DNA of 64,000 nucleotides from Ignavibacteriota bacterium (GTDB lineage Bacteria > Bacteroidota > Ignavibacteria > SZUA-365): positions 62,001-126,000 of the forward strand of contig JACRFB010000013.1 of the NCBI GenBank assembly GCA_016218045.1, written 5' to 3'. The stretch's first letter is position 1; the number at the start of each line of letters is the position of its first letter. The position numbers and the translations under genes were made by a program. The notes beneath the pieces were generated by a model. That model ran no database searches and had not been told where the DNA came from. It worked only from the letters and a program-made list of their open reading frames with translations. Below are positions 42,207-51,898 of the stretch, piece by piece.

Positions 42207-45200
42207 CTATCGGACGAGCACAAGCACGCGCGTCACCGTGCTGTTGTCCCGCACGATACAACAGTAGGTGCCGGCCGCAACGCGTCTGCCGGCCGCGTCG
42301 AGGACGTCCCATTCCGTTGCGTGTGTATCCTCGTTTATCCGAGACAGCGCAAGGACGCGCACAGTGCGCCCGAGCAGATCGTGGATGTACGCGTGCACCC
42401 GCTCACCAACAGTGTATCCGCGCAACAGGAAACGTGTCGCGTGTACCACGGGCTGCGGATATGCCTGCAGCGATGGCGTCGTTGGCGCGATACCCGTCGC
42501 CGACACGCCGACTGTACTGCCCGAAAGCGGCACATCGAGGAGAGGCGCCACGGCATCGTTGGAGATGATGCGGAAGAACGCGCTCTTGGATCCGGGTGTG
42601 ATGGGAGATAATCGGATGTACACGTCCGATGATGCTCCCGTCGCGAGTGGAGTTGCCGCGGCGCGTATGATGCTGAACGACCCCGCCTCCGGTCCATGCA
42701 GAAGTTGCTGCTGCAGGATCAGCGATGCGGCCCCGATGCTTGTCACTCTCAGCGTCTCTTCGCGCGATGTGAACATCGGCACGGTACCGAAAGGTATGGA
42801 GTTGCGGCTGAGTTGAAGGGCGGCACCGTCGCTGTGCGCACAGATCCCCGACAGCGGTACGGCGATGCCGGGCGTCTGTGGATCGCTGCTCGCGATGTCG
42901 ATCCGTGCGGCATGAACACCGAGGGCAAGCGGTGCGTACAACACACGAATCGAGTCGATGCCTCCTGGACCGAGCGGCGTTTGTGCCGGGTGTACGATGG
43001 TGAACACTGCCGAGTCTTGACCGCCGATGAGCTGCGTGTTGATGGTGAGCGCGGCTCCCCCGGTATTTTCCACACGCACGCTTCTGATCGCACTCCCCGC
43101 GGGTATAACACGTCCAAAGACGAGAGAGCTGGGTGTCACGCTGATACGCGCCGTCTGCGGCGCCACACCGACACCCCGCAGGGCGAGATCCGTCGAAGGA
43201 GTAACGGGATCATTGCTCGTGAATCGTAGCGCGGCGTTTTTTACACCCGTGCTGCCTGGCGCGAATCGCACACGCACTGTATCTGTTCCTCCGGGCGCGA
43301 GCGCAGCAGCGCAGAAACGTGTGATTGTGAATTCGGCGGTGTCCGCGCCGATCAATTGTTGCGACGTGATCGAGAGGGTTGCCGTTCCAGTATTTGTTAC
43401 GACGGCGCTCCGTTCTCGCTGCGATCCGACAATCACTGTGTCGAACGACAGCGCCGACGGCTGCACCGATAGTGCGGGCTGCTGCGCAGTGCCTGTGCCG
43501 CGCAATGGTACACGCGCCAATGGGAGATTCGGATCGTTGCTTCCCAGTGCAAGCACCGCCTGCTTTATTCCTGTCGATGCGGGCCTGAATCGTACACGCA
43601 CCGAATCGACGGCGCCGGCCTGCACGCGGATAGGAATCGCGGAAGAGACGGAATATTGCAGCGAATCAGTACCGAGCAGTTGAAGTATGGATACTGTGAG
43701 TGCGGCATTGCCTGTGTTTGAAAACACTGCGAAGCGCGATCCCGAGTCGCCCACGGCGACGAGTCCGAAATCGAGACCCGATGCTGCACCCGACATCGTG
43801 AACTCCGCAGCCGAGTCCACGCCTATGCCGCTCAACGGAATGCCAAGAACGGGCGCATTCGCTGCGTTGCTGGTAATTGTACAGATCCCGGCTGACACTC
43901 CCGCCGAGCTGGGACCGTACCGAAGGAGCAATGTCGCCGAGTCGGCCGCGGGGATGGTAATGGGAATGGGCCCGGACAGTATGCTGAAATCCGGTGGAGC
44001 ACAGGTGATGCTGCTCAGTACCAGTGTGGATGCACCCGTGTTCCGCACTATCGCACTGCGTGTTGTGCTGCGGCCGACGATGACGGTGCCGAATGACACG
44101 AGAGACGGCCCACTAATCACGGGCCCATTCACCGGAAAGGGTGCCGAGAATTCTGACGTGTTGTTCTGCACATCGATCACCGTTGCCACCACAGTGTCGG
44201 TTGCAGTTAGTGTGCCCGCTCCAGTGAGCGACCAATTACCGGCCGCATCCGGCGTTGTGATGCCGAGCAAGATGCGCCCCTGCGCCGTGCCAGGCGGAAG
44301 CCAGGACGCGATGAACACTTCGACCACTGCCTGCGCTGGATTCGTATCGATGGTGATGTTCCCGCGAACCATGTACGCACCCCCTGAAGAGGTGGCGTTC
44401 GTGATCACGGGCATGTTCAGCGTTTGATTGGCGCCTGCATCGAGGTCTCCCGGATCGTTGATCGAGATTCCGTTATTGTCCAGATCGATGCCTTGGCGCC
44501 TGTTGGCGTACATGCTGTTGGATGAGATACGGTTCTTATCTGCATTGTTTTGGTTGAGAGGATGCTCCCATACCACCACGCCGTTGCCGCCGTTGTATGC
44601 GATGTGATTGATCGACACATCGTTCGACGGCGCAAAGCCAAGCAGCCAAATGCTGCCATACATTCCTATGCAGACGCCATGACGCCCGTTCGGCAGCGGT
44701 GTGTTTCCATCCGCGGCGAGTCCGATCAGATTTCCGATGACATGGTTCGAGTGTGTGTACCACTGCACATGCGCATCCACGTACCCGACGATACTCACAC
44801 CGTCGGTATCATTGGCGGAGATGACATTATGCCGTATGAAGTTGTCGTGCGCGGCTTCACCGATGTACACACCGTCGTGACGGTTCCCCAGAGCGAGCAT
44901 CCCCGAGACATCGGTGCCGATCCGGTTACTGTCGACATGATTGAAGGAAACATCGGCGGGTGGACAACTCGAGATGCTCACTCCTTGCGCGAAGTTTCCG
45001 GAAATCAGATTGCGGCGCACGATATTGTTCGTGGCCGTGCCGAGCTTCATCGGATCCGCGAGAATGTCAACTCCCGCCCACGGCCGCAGCATGTTGAGCC
45101 CGTTGGGCATAGCCGCCACTCCCGTATGTGTTGTACCGACGAAGTTACCGAAGATCACGTTGTTGAATGTCCCGGCAGTTGTGGCCTCGATCCGGATCCC

Positions 45201-45647
45201 ATCCTGTTGAAAATTTCGGATGTTCATGCCGCGAATCGTGTTGTTGCTGCACGTGATCACGAAACCGTGCGCTGCGCCGGCCAGAGCCCCGTCGATCACG
45301 ATCAGAATGACACTTGTTGATGGCGGATTTGCGCCGGGACTGCTGCCCGGCTGTGAATATCCGTCGATGTACACACCCGCCGGATCCACCAGGGGCGGAA
45401 GCTGCGACAGAGGCAGAATCACGAAAGGACCGCTGCCGGGAAGCGTGAACAGAATTGTATCAGGTCCCGAAAACGGAGCGTTCGCTTGCTGCAGTGCCCA
45501 GCGAAGTGTGCCGATGCCTGCGTCACCCGTGTTGCTTACGGGGAAGATGGTCGCGTATGACAGTGAGGATCTCGAAAATCCGAGTATGATGATCGCGATG
45601 AGTGCGGCCCATTTGAACCGCCGGGTTGACTGTGTTGCATGATTCAT
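42207..45647 (-). CDS. Giant T9SS protein: beta-helix plus five choice-of-anchor D repeats (1146 aa)
   Basis: Secreted protein with a signal segment (KWAALIAIIILGFSRSSLSY). Residues about 35-480 are a right-handed parallel beta-helix starting with FPVSNTGDAGIGTLRWALQQ, the CSLREA-like opening, and many NxI/NxV coils (NTIRGMNIRNFQQDGIRIEA, SFNHVDSNRIGTDVSG). Five immunoglobulin-like repeats of about 105 residues follow, of the ASPM/SPD-2/Hydin 'choice-of-anchor D' type. Each contains F-G-x-V followed by N-T-G-x-x-x-L (SLVSFGTVIVGRSTTRSAIV; SALSFDTVIVGSQRERSAVV; SSLVFGRVIPAGSAIRSVRV). The C-terminus is a T9SS sorting domain (AYIHDLLGRTVRVLALS, AAGTYCCIV). GGAGGT lies five bases before the ATG. 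A surface adhesin or polysaccharide-binding role is likely. Confidence 0.8.
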   Translation of the reverse strand: MNHATQSTRRFKWAALIAIIILGFSRSSLSYATIFPVSNTGDAGIGTLRWALQQANAPFSGPDTILFTLPGSGPFVILPLSQLPPLVDPAGVYIDGYSQPGSSPGANPPSTSVILIVIDGALAGAAHGFVITCSNNTIRGMNIRNFQQDGIRIEATTAGTFNNVIFGNFVGTTHTGVAAMPNGLNMLRPWAGVDILADPMKLGTATNNIVRRNLISGNFAQGVSISSCPPADVSFNHVDSNRIGTDVSGMLALGNRHDGVYIGEAAHDNFIRHNVISANDTDGVSIVGYVDAHVQWYTHSNHVIGNLIGLAADGNTPLPNGRHGVCIGMYGSIWLLGFAPSNDVSINHIAYNGGNGVVVWEHPLNQNNADKNRISSNSMYANRRQGIDLDNNGISINDPGDLDAGANQTLNMPVITNATSSGGAYMVRGNITIDTNPAQAVVEVFIASWLPPGTAQGRILLGITTPDAAGNWSLTGAGTLTATDTVVATVIDVQNNTSEFSAPFPVNGPVISGPSLVSFGTVIVGRSTTRSAIVRNTGASTLVLSSITCAPPDFSILSGPIPITIPAADSATLLLRYGPSSAGVSAGICTITSNAANAPVLGIPLSGIGVDSAAEFTMSGAASGLDFGLVAVGDSGSRFAVFSNTGNAALTVSILQLLGTDSLQYSVSSAIPIRVQAGAVDSVRVRFRPASTGIKQAVLALGSNDPNLPLARVPLRGTGTAQQPALSVQPSALSFDTVIVGSQRERSAVVTNTGTATLSITSQQLIGADTAEFTITRFCAAALAPGGTDTVRVRFAPGSTGVKNAALRFTSNDPVTPSTDLALRGVGVAPQTARISVTPSSLVFGRVIPAGSAIRSVRVENTGGAALTINTQLIGGQDSAVFTIVHPAQTPLGPGGIDSIRVLYAPLALGVHAARIDIASSDPQTPGIAVPLSGICAHSDGAALQLSRNSIPFGTVPMFTSREETLRVTSIGAASLILQQQLLHGPEAGSFSIIRAAATPLATGASSDVYIRLSPITPGSKSAFFRIISNDAVAPLLDVPLSGSTVGVSATGIAPTTPSLQAYPQPVVHATRFLLRGYTVGERVHAYIHDLLGRTVRVLALSRINEDTHATEWDVLDAAGRRVAAGTYCCIVRDNSTVTRVLVLVR

Positions 45648-45891
45648 TGTACACCTCCGGAATGAGAGGCCTCACGGAATACGCCGCAGTGCGGGCGCAT
45701 CGTGGGAATATGACGGGGGAAAGCCCGTCGATAATACACGCGAACACGATGTGGAGGTTGTCACGCGAAACTTCGTCTATTTGCGCCTGTGCTTCAAGAA
45801 AAATCTTTCCAATCGTTGATTCTCACATTCCTTTTCCCCTATTTGCTAGGGATTTGATCCTATTATCGACTTCACCGATTTGCCGCCATTC

Positions 45892-47088
45892 ATGCGTTCT
45901 CCCATAGAGGTTCTTTCGTCGCTTGTCCACAGCCCGACGCGCCTGATCTGCGGGATCATGTCCGGCACTTCTGTCGATGCTGTTGATGTCGGACTGGTGC
46001 GCGTAACGGGCAGCGGTCCGGCGACCTCGGTGGATTTAGTGCATTACTCCGAAACGCTCTACGCGGAGGAGATACAGCAGCGCATTTTCGATTGTATGGA
46101 AGCGAGCACGAGCAACGTCTTCGACATCTGCGTACTCGACGCGCTGCTCGCCCATGTCTACGCCGATGCCGTGCGCCAGACGTGCACGGAAGCGGGTTTC
46201 GCGATTCGCGAAGTGGATCTCATCGGAATGCACGGACAGACGCTTCATCATGTGCCGGAGCCGGTTCTGACGGGTCAATACGCGGTACGATCTTCTTTCC
46301 AGGCGGGAAGTGGCGCCGTTCTTGCGGCCCTGACTGGCGTGCCTGTTGTTTCCGATTTTCGTGTCGCCGATATGGCGCTGGGTGGACAGGGCGCACCGTT
46401 AGTTCCGTATGTCGATTATCTCCTCTTTCGTTCCGATGAAGAAGACCGGATCCTTCTGAATATCGGCGGCATAGCAAACATGACCTGGCTCCCCGCTGCC
46501 TGCACTGAAGCCGAAGTGGTTGCATGGGATCTTGGGCCAGGCAACATGGTTGTTGATGCACTGATGCGCCAATTTTTTGGACGCGAGTTCGATGAGAGCG
46601 GTGAAGTCGCGGCCTCGGGCCGTGTGAATGCCGACCTGCTTTCGTGGATGATGAGCCATTCCTTTTTCAGAGAACCTGCTCCGAAATCTACCGGGCGTGA
46701 GGCCTTTGGACGATATTATGTCGAGACGCTGCTGCAGATTGCGCGCGATCTCGAGATCAACAGCCCCACCGATCTCGTCGCAACTGCATCGGAGTGTACG
46801 GTCCGTTCTATCATTCGCGAACTCGCCCCTCTCGTCGCACGGAGCGCTGCATGCAGCGTCTATATCAGCGGCGGTGGAGTAAAGAACAACTTCTTTCTCG
46901 CAGGCCTGCGCCATGGGCTTTCGAACGCGGAGCTCTTCGACGCAACCGCACTCGGCGTACCCGCCGATGCGAAGGAGGCGGTGTCTTTTGCAGTGCTCGC
47001 CAATGAATGGTTGCACGGAAATTGTGCGAATCTCCCGAAAGTTACCGGTGCATCGAGGCGCGCCATTCTTGGTTCTTTTTCCGTGTAA
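45892..47088 (+). CDS. anmK: Anhydro-N-acetylmuramic acid kinase
   Basis: Enzyme of cell-wall recycling that hydrolyses and phosphorylates 1,6-anhydro-MurNAc to MurNAc-6-phosphate. Signature segments: LICGIMSGTSVDAVDVGLVR (ATP/phosphate loop), DLIGMHGQTLHHVPEP (catalytic Asp region), VVSDFRVADMALGGQGAPLV, RILLNIGGIANMTWLP and AWDLGPGNMVVDALMR. Near the end are VYISGGGVKNNFFLAGL and DAKEAVSFAVLANEWLHG. I chose ATG 45892 (MRSPIEVL); the longer frame begins with TTG at 45880. It is a single gene, not in an operon with other recycling genes. Confidence 0.95.
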   Translation: MRSPIEVLSSLVHSPTRLICGIMSGTSVDAVDVGLVRVTGSGPATSVDLVHYSETLYAEEIQQRIFDCMEASTSNVFDICVLDALLAHVYADAVRQTCTEAGFAIREVDLIGMHGQTLHHVPEPVLTGQYAVRSSFQAGSGAVLAALTGVPVVSDFRVADMALGGQGAPLVPYVDYLLFRSDEEDRILLNIGGIANMTWLPAACTEAEVVAWDLGPGNMVVDALMRQFFGREFDESGEVAASGRVNADLLSWMMSHSFFREPAPKSTGREAFGRYYVETLLQIARDLEINSPTDLVATASECTVRSIIRELAPLVARSAACSVYISGGGVKNNFFLAGLRHGLSNAELFDATALGVPADAKEAVSFAVLANEWLHGNCANLPKVTGASRRAILGSFSV

Positions 47089-47143
47089 CCCTCGAAAAAA
47101 GCCCTGTTTTCCGCGTTCCTTTTAGGTCACTGAAAAATCTCCA

Positions 47144-47220
47144 TACTTCAAGTAAAACGCGAGATTTAAACGCCGCGCATCGCGTTGTATAACAGCGAGT
47201 TACGGGCGTCGCTTCAAGTA
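47144..47220. promoter_or_regulatory. Paired palindromic motif upstream of the nrdJ promoter
   Basis: TACTTCAAGTA (47144-47154) is an 11-bp palindrome, and CTTCAAGTA recurs at 47212-47220, 66 bp apart, both just upstream of the nrdJ promoter. The pairing suggests a regulator binding site. It is not an NrdR box. Confidence 0.35.
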
Positions 47221-47248
47221 TCGCAGTAAAAACGTCTGCGGATTTTTC

Positions 47249-47277
47249 TTGACAAAGCACGGGGTCGTACGTATATT
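47249..47277 (+). promoter_or_regulatory. Sigma70-type promoter of nrdJ
   Basis: TTGACA (47249-47254) and TATATT (47272-47277) with a 17-bp spacer, close to consensus. Predicted start near 47284, leaving a 5' untranslated region of about 200 nt. Confidence 0.75.
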
Positions 47278-47283
47278 TCTTTG

Positions 47284-47483
47284 CGGTTGATGTCCCCGCC
47301 ACCCCGATACGCACCCATAGAGCAAGCTGCACGTTTCCCTGCGTGAGAAGGCACAGGGAGGGCGGCGTATCCCCCGGACGACAACACCTGCTCCCCTTAC
47401 AATTTTGCCAGTGAATGCCTCCCTCGGGATGCCGTGGATGGATACGCGCTATTCCACCGGAGGGAAAATCGAAGGTCATAGAT
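47284..47483 (+). other. Long structured leader of nrdJ mRNA
   Basis: About 200 nt before the start codon with no supported reading frame. It contains TCCCTG/CAGGGA (47336-47341, 47354-47359) and GTGGA/TCCAC (47434-47438, 47453-47457) hairpins. GCGTATC (47365-47371) can pair either with GATACGC (47306-47312) or, as 8 bp, with GGATACGC (47440-47447), so two folds exclude each other. I do not see the conserved cores of a cobalamin riboswitch. A cis-regulatory function is plausible but unproven. Confidence 0.45.
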
Positions 47484-50400
47484 ATGAAGATTCAGCGCCG
47501 ATTCACAAAACCGGGCCAGAGCGCGTACGACTGTTTCTCGTACACCCGTCGCTCTTCGGTCATGCGGAATCCCGATGGCAGTGTGGTGTTTGAGCTGCAC
47601 AATATCGAGGTGCCTTCGCATTGGTCCCAGATGGCAACGGACATATTGGCGCAGAAATATTTCCGTAAGGCTGGGGTGCCTCAGTATAACGAGGACGGCA
47701 CGATCGCACTTCATCCCGACGGCACGCCGCGAATGGGAGGAGAAACGAGCATCAAGCAGGTGGTGCACCGTATGGTCGGCTGCTGGATGGATTGGGGCAA
47801 GCAGTACGGCTACTTCGACGCGGATGAGGATGCTGCGAATTATTACGACGAGATGGCCTTCACCCTGTTGCAACAGATGGCGGCACCGAATTCGCCGCAG
47901 TGGTTCAACACGGGCCTGAGTTATGCGTATGGCATCAAGGGCCAGGCACAGGGCCATTATTACGCGGATCCTAGCACAGGCGAAATCACGCTTTCGGACG
48001 ATGCCTATACACGGCCTCAGCCGCATGCGTGTTTTATTCAATCTGTCAACGACGACCTCGTCAATGAAGGCGGCATCTTCGACCTCGTGACACGAGAAGC
48101 ACGCATTTTTAAATACGGCTCTGGGACTGGAACAAACTTCAGCAATCTTCGTGGAAAGGATGAGCGCCTCTCGGGAGGAGGAAAATCCTCGGGACTGATG
48201 TCTTTCCTCAAGATCAACGATCGCGCCGCCGGGGCAATCAAATCCGGCGGAACAACCCGCCGCGCCGCGAAGATGGTCATCATCAATGTCGACCATCCGG
48301 ATATCGAAGATTTTGTGGACTGGAAGGTCATCGAAGAACAGAAGGTCGCGGCACTTGTTACCGGAAGCCGTATCAACAAAATGCACCTCGACGCGATAAT
48401 GCAAGCCGCGATCGAAGGGAAGTCGACGGACGTACGATCCAACCTCGCTCTGGGCCGTGCTGTTCGGAAGGCAAAGGCGGCGAAGGTACACGAGAATTAT
48501 CTCTACCGCGCGCTGCAACTCGTGGAACAGGGAGTATCGGAGTTTGATATCCGTGAATTCGACACGCATTATGAATCGGACGCCTACGTCACCGTTAGCG
48601 GACAGAATTCGAACAATACCGTGCGCGTCACGAACGACTTCCTCCACGCCGTGGAGAAGGGCAGCACTTGGAATCTGATCCGCCGCACCGACGGAGCTCC
48701 CCATCGAACAGTGAATGCACGTGATTTGTGGGACCGCATTTCGTACGCCGCGTGGAGCTCCGCAGACCCTGGTCTTCAGTATGATACGACTATCAACGAA
48801 TGGCATACATGCCCTGAAGACGGTCGAATCAATGCGAGCAATCCGTGCTCCGAATACATGTTTCTGGACGATACGGCATGCAATCTCGCTTCGATCAATT
48901 TGAAGTATTTCTGGAACGAGAAGAATCACGAATTCGACGTTGAGGCCTTTAGGCATGCGGTCAGGATCTGGACTCTGACACTCGAAATCTCCGTTCTCAT
49001 GGCACAGTTCCCAAGCCACTCCATCGCTCTCGGAAGCTACAACTTCCGCACGCTCGGACTGGGTTACGCGAACTTGGGAACGGTGCTCATGATCGCAGGT
49101 GTCCCCTACGATAGTGAAAAGGGCCGCGCGATTGCAGGCGGAATCACCGCCCTTATGACCGGAGAGGCGTATGCCAGCTCCGCGGAGATCGCCTCTACGG
49201 TTGGACCCTTCGCTCGCTACCAGGCGAACCGCGAGCATATGCTGCGTGTGATTCGCAATCATCGCCGCGCATCGTACAACGTGCCGCCCGCGCAATACGA
49301 GGGACTGACCATGCTCCCCGTGGGCATCGATGCAAATCTTTGCCCCGAGTCGCTTCTTCGCGCCGCGCGTGAAAGCTGGGATCGCGCGTTGGAGCTGGGC
49401 GAAGTGCACGGGTATCGAAATGCACAGGTCAGTGTCCTTGCCCCGACCGGGACCATCGGCTTGGTAATGGATTGTGACACCACGGGTGTCGAGCCCGATT
49501 TTGCTATCGTCAAATTCAAGAAGCTCGCGGGCGGCGGGTACTTCAAGATCGTCAACCAATCCGTCCCGAAGGCACTCGAGTACCTCGGCTACACACAGAA
49601 ACAGATCGAGGAAATCGAGAAGTATGTCAAGGGCCACGGCACGCTGGCCGGCTGCCCCGACATCAATCGCGAATCGTTGCTGGCGAAGGGCTTCACAAAC
49701 GACATGGTCGAAAAAATCGAGTCGCATCTCGATTCCGTCTTCGATCTGAAGTTCGCCTTTAATCGATGGATCCTCGGAGAGGATGCTTGCTATTCGCTGG
49801 GCCTGACGGCCGATCAACTCAACGATCCTTCCTTTGACATGCTCCGAGCTATCGGCTTCTCAACGGATGAGATCGAGCGCGCAAACGAATACGTCTGCGG
49901 TACAATGATGATCGAAGGCGCGCCGAACTTGCGCGCCAGTGATCTTCCCGTGTTCGACACGGCAAACAAGTGCGGCCGCCGCGGCAAGCGTTTTATTTCC
50001 TTTGAAGGTCATATCCGTATGATGGCCGCTGTGCAGCCCTTCATTTCGGGTGCCATTTCGAAGACCATCAACATGCCTTCGGATGCCACGATTGAAGATG
50101 TGAAGCGCGCATACACACTGTCGTGGAAGCTGATGCTGAAGGCAAATGCCTTGTATCGCGATGGTTCAAAACTCTCCCAACCGTTGAATACAGTCAGCGA
50201 TCCCGACGCGGAAGCACTCGCGGAGATCGGCGACGAGAGCGACTTCAATGAATCCATCGGCCCGAAAGAAGTCCAGGAACTGGTGGAGAAATCCATCTTC
50301 CGCGCGCAGCGCAGGAAGCTCCCGGCAAAGAGGCATGGCTTCGTACGCGAAGCGGTGGTCGGAGGACACAAGGTGTTTCTCCGTACCGGCGAGTACGAGG

Positions 50401-50921
50401 ACGGTGCTCTCGGCGAAATCTTCATCGACATGTACAAGGAAGGTGCATCGTTCAAAGGCCTGTTGAACTGCTTCGCTGTTCTTGCATCAAAATCGCTGCA
50501 GTACGGCATGCCGCTCGAGGAGCTTGTTGATTCGTTTACCTTCACACGTTTTGAGCCCGCCGGCGTTGTTATCGGACACGAGGCAATTCGAAACGCGACA
50601 TCAATTCTGGATTACGTGTTCCGCGTCCTCGGGTACGAGTATCTTGGCCGCACGGATTTTGTCCATGTTAAATCTGTCGACGAGCCGGTAGACAAACCTT
50701 TTGCCACCTCCGGCACTCCACCGACGCTTCTCCGGCGTGAAGAACTCCCTGCCGTTGAAACCGCCCGCATCAGCGTCAATAAGGATTCAAACGCGGTACT
50801 GATTGCACGTGCACAAGGGTACACTGGCGAAATGTGCACAAGCTGCGGCTCTTCGCGGGTGAAGCGCAACGGTACTTGCACGGTGTGTGAAGACTGCGGA
50901 ACAACGAGCGGCTGTTCCTGA
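47484..50921 (+). CDS. nrdJ: Vitamin B12-dependent (class II) ribonucleotide reductase
   Basis: Reduces ribonucleotides to deoxyribonucleotides using an adenosylcobalamin-generated thiyl radical. ATG 47484 ([11 protein letters not shown]) has GAAGG eight bases upstream and fits homologues, giving 1145 residues. Segments include [75 protein letters not shown] and [20 protein letters not shown]. The C-terminal [16 protein letters not shown] and CTVCEDCG are the zinc-ribbon-like redox tail of this subclass. Cytoplasmic; independent of oxygen, so it serves both aerobic and anaerobic growth. The promoter and leader suggest mRNA-level control. A strong terminator follows. Confidence 0.95.
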   Translation: MKIQRRFTKPGQSAYDCFSYTRRSSVMRNPDGSVVFELHNIEVPSHWSQMATDILAQKYFRKAGVPQYNEDGTIALHPDGTPRMGGETSIKQVVHRMVGCWMDWGKQYGYFDADEDAANYYDEMAFTLLQQMAAPNSPQWFNTGLSYAYGIKGQAQGHYYADPSTGEITLSDDAYTRPQPHACFIQSVNDDLVNEGGIFDLVTREARIFKYGSGTGTNFSNLRGKDERLSGGGKSSGLMSFLKINDRAAGAIKSGGTTRRAAKMVIINVDHPDIEDFVDWKVIEEQKVAALVTGSRINKMHLDAIMQAAIEGKSTDVRSNLALGRAVRKAKAAKVHENYLYRALQLVEQGVSEFDIREFDTHYESDAYVTVSGQNSNNTVRVTNDFLHAVEKGSTWNLIRRTDGAPHRTVNARDLWDRISYAAWSSADPGLQYDTTINEWHTCPEDGRINASNPCSEYMFLDDTACNLASINLKYFWNEKNHEFDVEAFRHAVRIWTLTLEISVLMAQFPSHSIALGSYNFRTLGLGYANLGTVLMIAGVPYDSEKGRAIAGGITALMTGEAYASSAEIASTVGPFARYQANREHMLRVIRNHRRASYNVPPAQYEGLTMLPVGIDANLCPESLLRAARESWDRALELGEVHGYRNAQVSVLAPTGTIGLVMDCDTTGVEPDFAIVKFKKLAGGGYFKIVNQSVPKALEYLGYTQKQIEEIEKYVKGHGTLAGCPDINRESLLAKGFTNDMVEKIESHLDSVFDLKFAFNRWILGEDACYSLGLTADQLNDPSFDMLRAIGFSTDEIERANEYVCGTMMIEGAPNLRASDLPVFDTANKCGRRGKRFISFEGHIRMMAAVQPFISGAISKTINMPSDATIEDVKRAYTLSWKLMLKANALYRDGSKLSQPLNTVSDPDAEALAEIGDESDFNESIGPKEVQELVEKSIFRAQRRKLPAKRHGFVREAVVGGHKVFLRTGEYEDGALGEIFIDMYKEGASFKGLLNCFAVLASKSLQYGMPLEELVDSFTFTRFEPAGVVIGHEAIRNATSILDYVFRVLGYEYLGRTDFVHVKSVDEPVDKPFATSGTPPTLLRREELPAVETARISVNKDSNAVLIARAQGYTGEMCTSCGSSRVKRNGTCTVCEDCGTTSGCS

Positions 50922-50984
50922 ACACGAGAGTATCCATGCGTATGAGCTGATCTTTCCTTACAACAATCCCACCTCAACACCCCG

Positions 50985-51020
50985 GAACGGCGAAGCAGGC
51001 ACCTTCGCCGTTCTTCTTTT
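50985..51020 (+). terminator. Intrinsic terminator of nrdJ
   Basis: An 11-bp perfect stem GAACGGCGAAG / CTTCGCCGTTC with a 7-base loop is followed by TTCTTTT. It lies 64 bp after the nrdJ stop. Confidence 0.9.
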
Positions 51021-51036
51021 ATGGCGTACTGCGGAC

Positions 51037-51068
51037 TTGCGTCGTATCACTTTTCTTCCGTAAGTTTT
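51037..51068 (+). promoter_or_regulatory. Candidate promoter of the rpmH operon
   Basis: TTGCGT (51037-51042) and TAAGTTTT (51061-51068, 7 of 8 to TAnnTTTG) with 18 bp between them, about 40 bp before rpmH. Moderate match. Confidence 0.4.
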
Positions 51069-51108
51069 TATCTGTTTTCTTTTCGAATCACTCACGACAG
51101 CAATATTC

Positions 51109-51264
51109 ATGAAACGGACATTCCAGCCCAGCGTACGCAAGAGACGAAACACACACGGATTCCGCGCCCGTATGGCATCAAAAAACGGTCGCAAGGTCCT
51201 TGCCCGCCGCCGCGCAAAAGGCCGGTGGAAACTGACAGTCAGCGACGAGCCACGCTACCGTTGA
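51109..51264 (+). CDS. rpmH: 50S ribosomal protein L34 (51 aa)
   Basis: Small basic large-subunit protein. The translation begins [20 protein letters not shown] and continues with [19 protein letters not shown], which is the diagnostic L34 sequence. It ends with a short TVSDEPRYR tail, giving 51 residues including a Bacteroidota-style C-terminus. The stop codon at 51262-51264 is one base from the rnpA start, so the two are co-translated. Gene order rpmH-rnpA-yidD-yidC is the conserved origin-region cluster. Confidence 0.97.
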   Translation: MKRTFQPSVRKRRNTHGFRARMASKNGRKVLARRRAKGRWKLTVSDEPRYR

Positions 51265-51265
51265 T

Positions 51266-51664
51266 GTGACGCGCGCGTTCCGGTTGCCCAAATCGGAAAT
51301 ACTTCGCGGACGACGCGCATTCTCCGACATCATTGCCCAACACGCTTTGGTGCAAACAGCGGAGTTGCGCTGTTATTACACCCTCAGCTCTCAAATCCCA
51401 CCCTGTGTGTGCACGGTGGGATTTGCTGTCAAGAGAGCATCCGATTCAGTACGCCGAAATACGGCGAAGCGACTGCTTCGAGAAACATGGCGCTTGAACA
51501 GACAAAGCCTTGTGGATACATGCACGCACTATAATATCGGATTTCGTTGTGTTTTTTTGTACATACCGGGAGCCGAACCTCTTTCCTTTGCGCGAGCAAC
51601 AATGAATATGATTGACATCCTACAGGAAGTCCGCCAAAGGATAACAGAACGATGCGACGGCTAA
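51266..51664 (+). CDS. rnpA: Ribonuclease P protein component
   Basis: Protein subunit that helps RNase P RNA process tRNA 5' ends. It starts with GTG, one base after the rpmH stop. The family motif [20 protein letters not shown] (the RNR segment) is intact, and the preceding [10 protein letters not shown] strand also fits. At 132 residues it is of typical length. It overlaps yidD by 13 bp, showing translational coupling. Confidence 0.93.
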   Translation: MTRAFRLPKSEILRGRRAFSDIIAQHALVQTAELRCYYTLSSQIPPCVCTVGFAVKRASDSVRRNTAKRLLRETWRLNRQSLVDTCTHYNIGFRCVFLYIPGAEPLSFARATMNMIDILQEVRQRITERCDG

Positions 51665-51873
51665 TTCAGCTACTGTTGATCTTTTTTGTTCGCGGATACC
51701 AAGTCCTCCTGTCACCACTCTTTCCGCCAAGCTGTCGGTATTATCCTACTTGCAGCAGTTATGCGATTGAATCCATCGAGAAGCATGGCCCGCTCAAAGG
51801 CCTTTACCTCGCGCTGAAGCGTATTCTCCGATGCAACCCCTGGGGTGGCAGCGGATATGATCCCGTACCATAA
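51652..51873 (+). CDS. yidD: Membrane protein insertion efficiency factor YidD (73 aa)
   Basis: Small amphipathic membrane-associated protein that aids YidC. Conserved core: [40 protein letters not shown] and [20 protein letters not shown], with the three family cysteines in the [11 protein letters not shown] and RCNPW contexts. It overlaps the end of rnpA and precedes yidC by 25 bp, the standard arrangement. Confidence 0.96.
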   Translation: MRRLIQLLLIFFVRGYQVLLSPLFPPSCRYYPTCSSYAIESIEKHGPLKGLYLALKRILRCNPWGGSGYDPVP

Positions 51874-51898
51874 GTCCAATAATAACAAGATTAAAGCA

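Noticed and set aside
47290-47420. Possible cobalamin riboswitch before nrdJ
   Set aside because: CCCCGCCAC resembles part of the core, but the upstream GGTG-AAATCC segment and the GCCAGGAGACC-type B12 box are absent, and the predicted transcript start leaves no room for them.
47397-49817. 806-residue minus-strand frame opposite nrdJ
   Set aside because: It mirrors the GC-rich third positions of a clear class II RNR gene, and its translation has no domain-like features.
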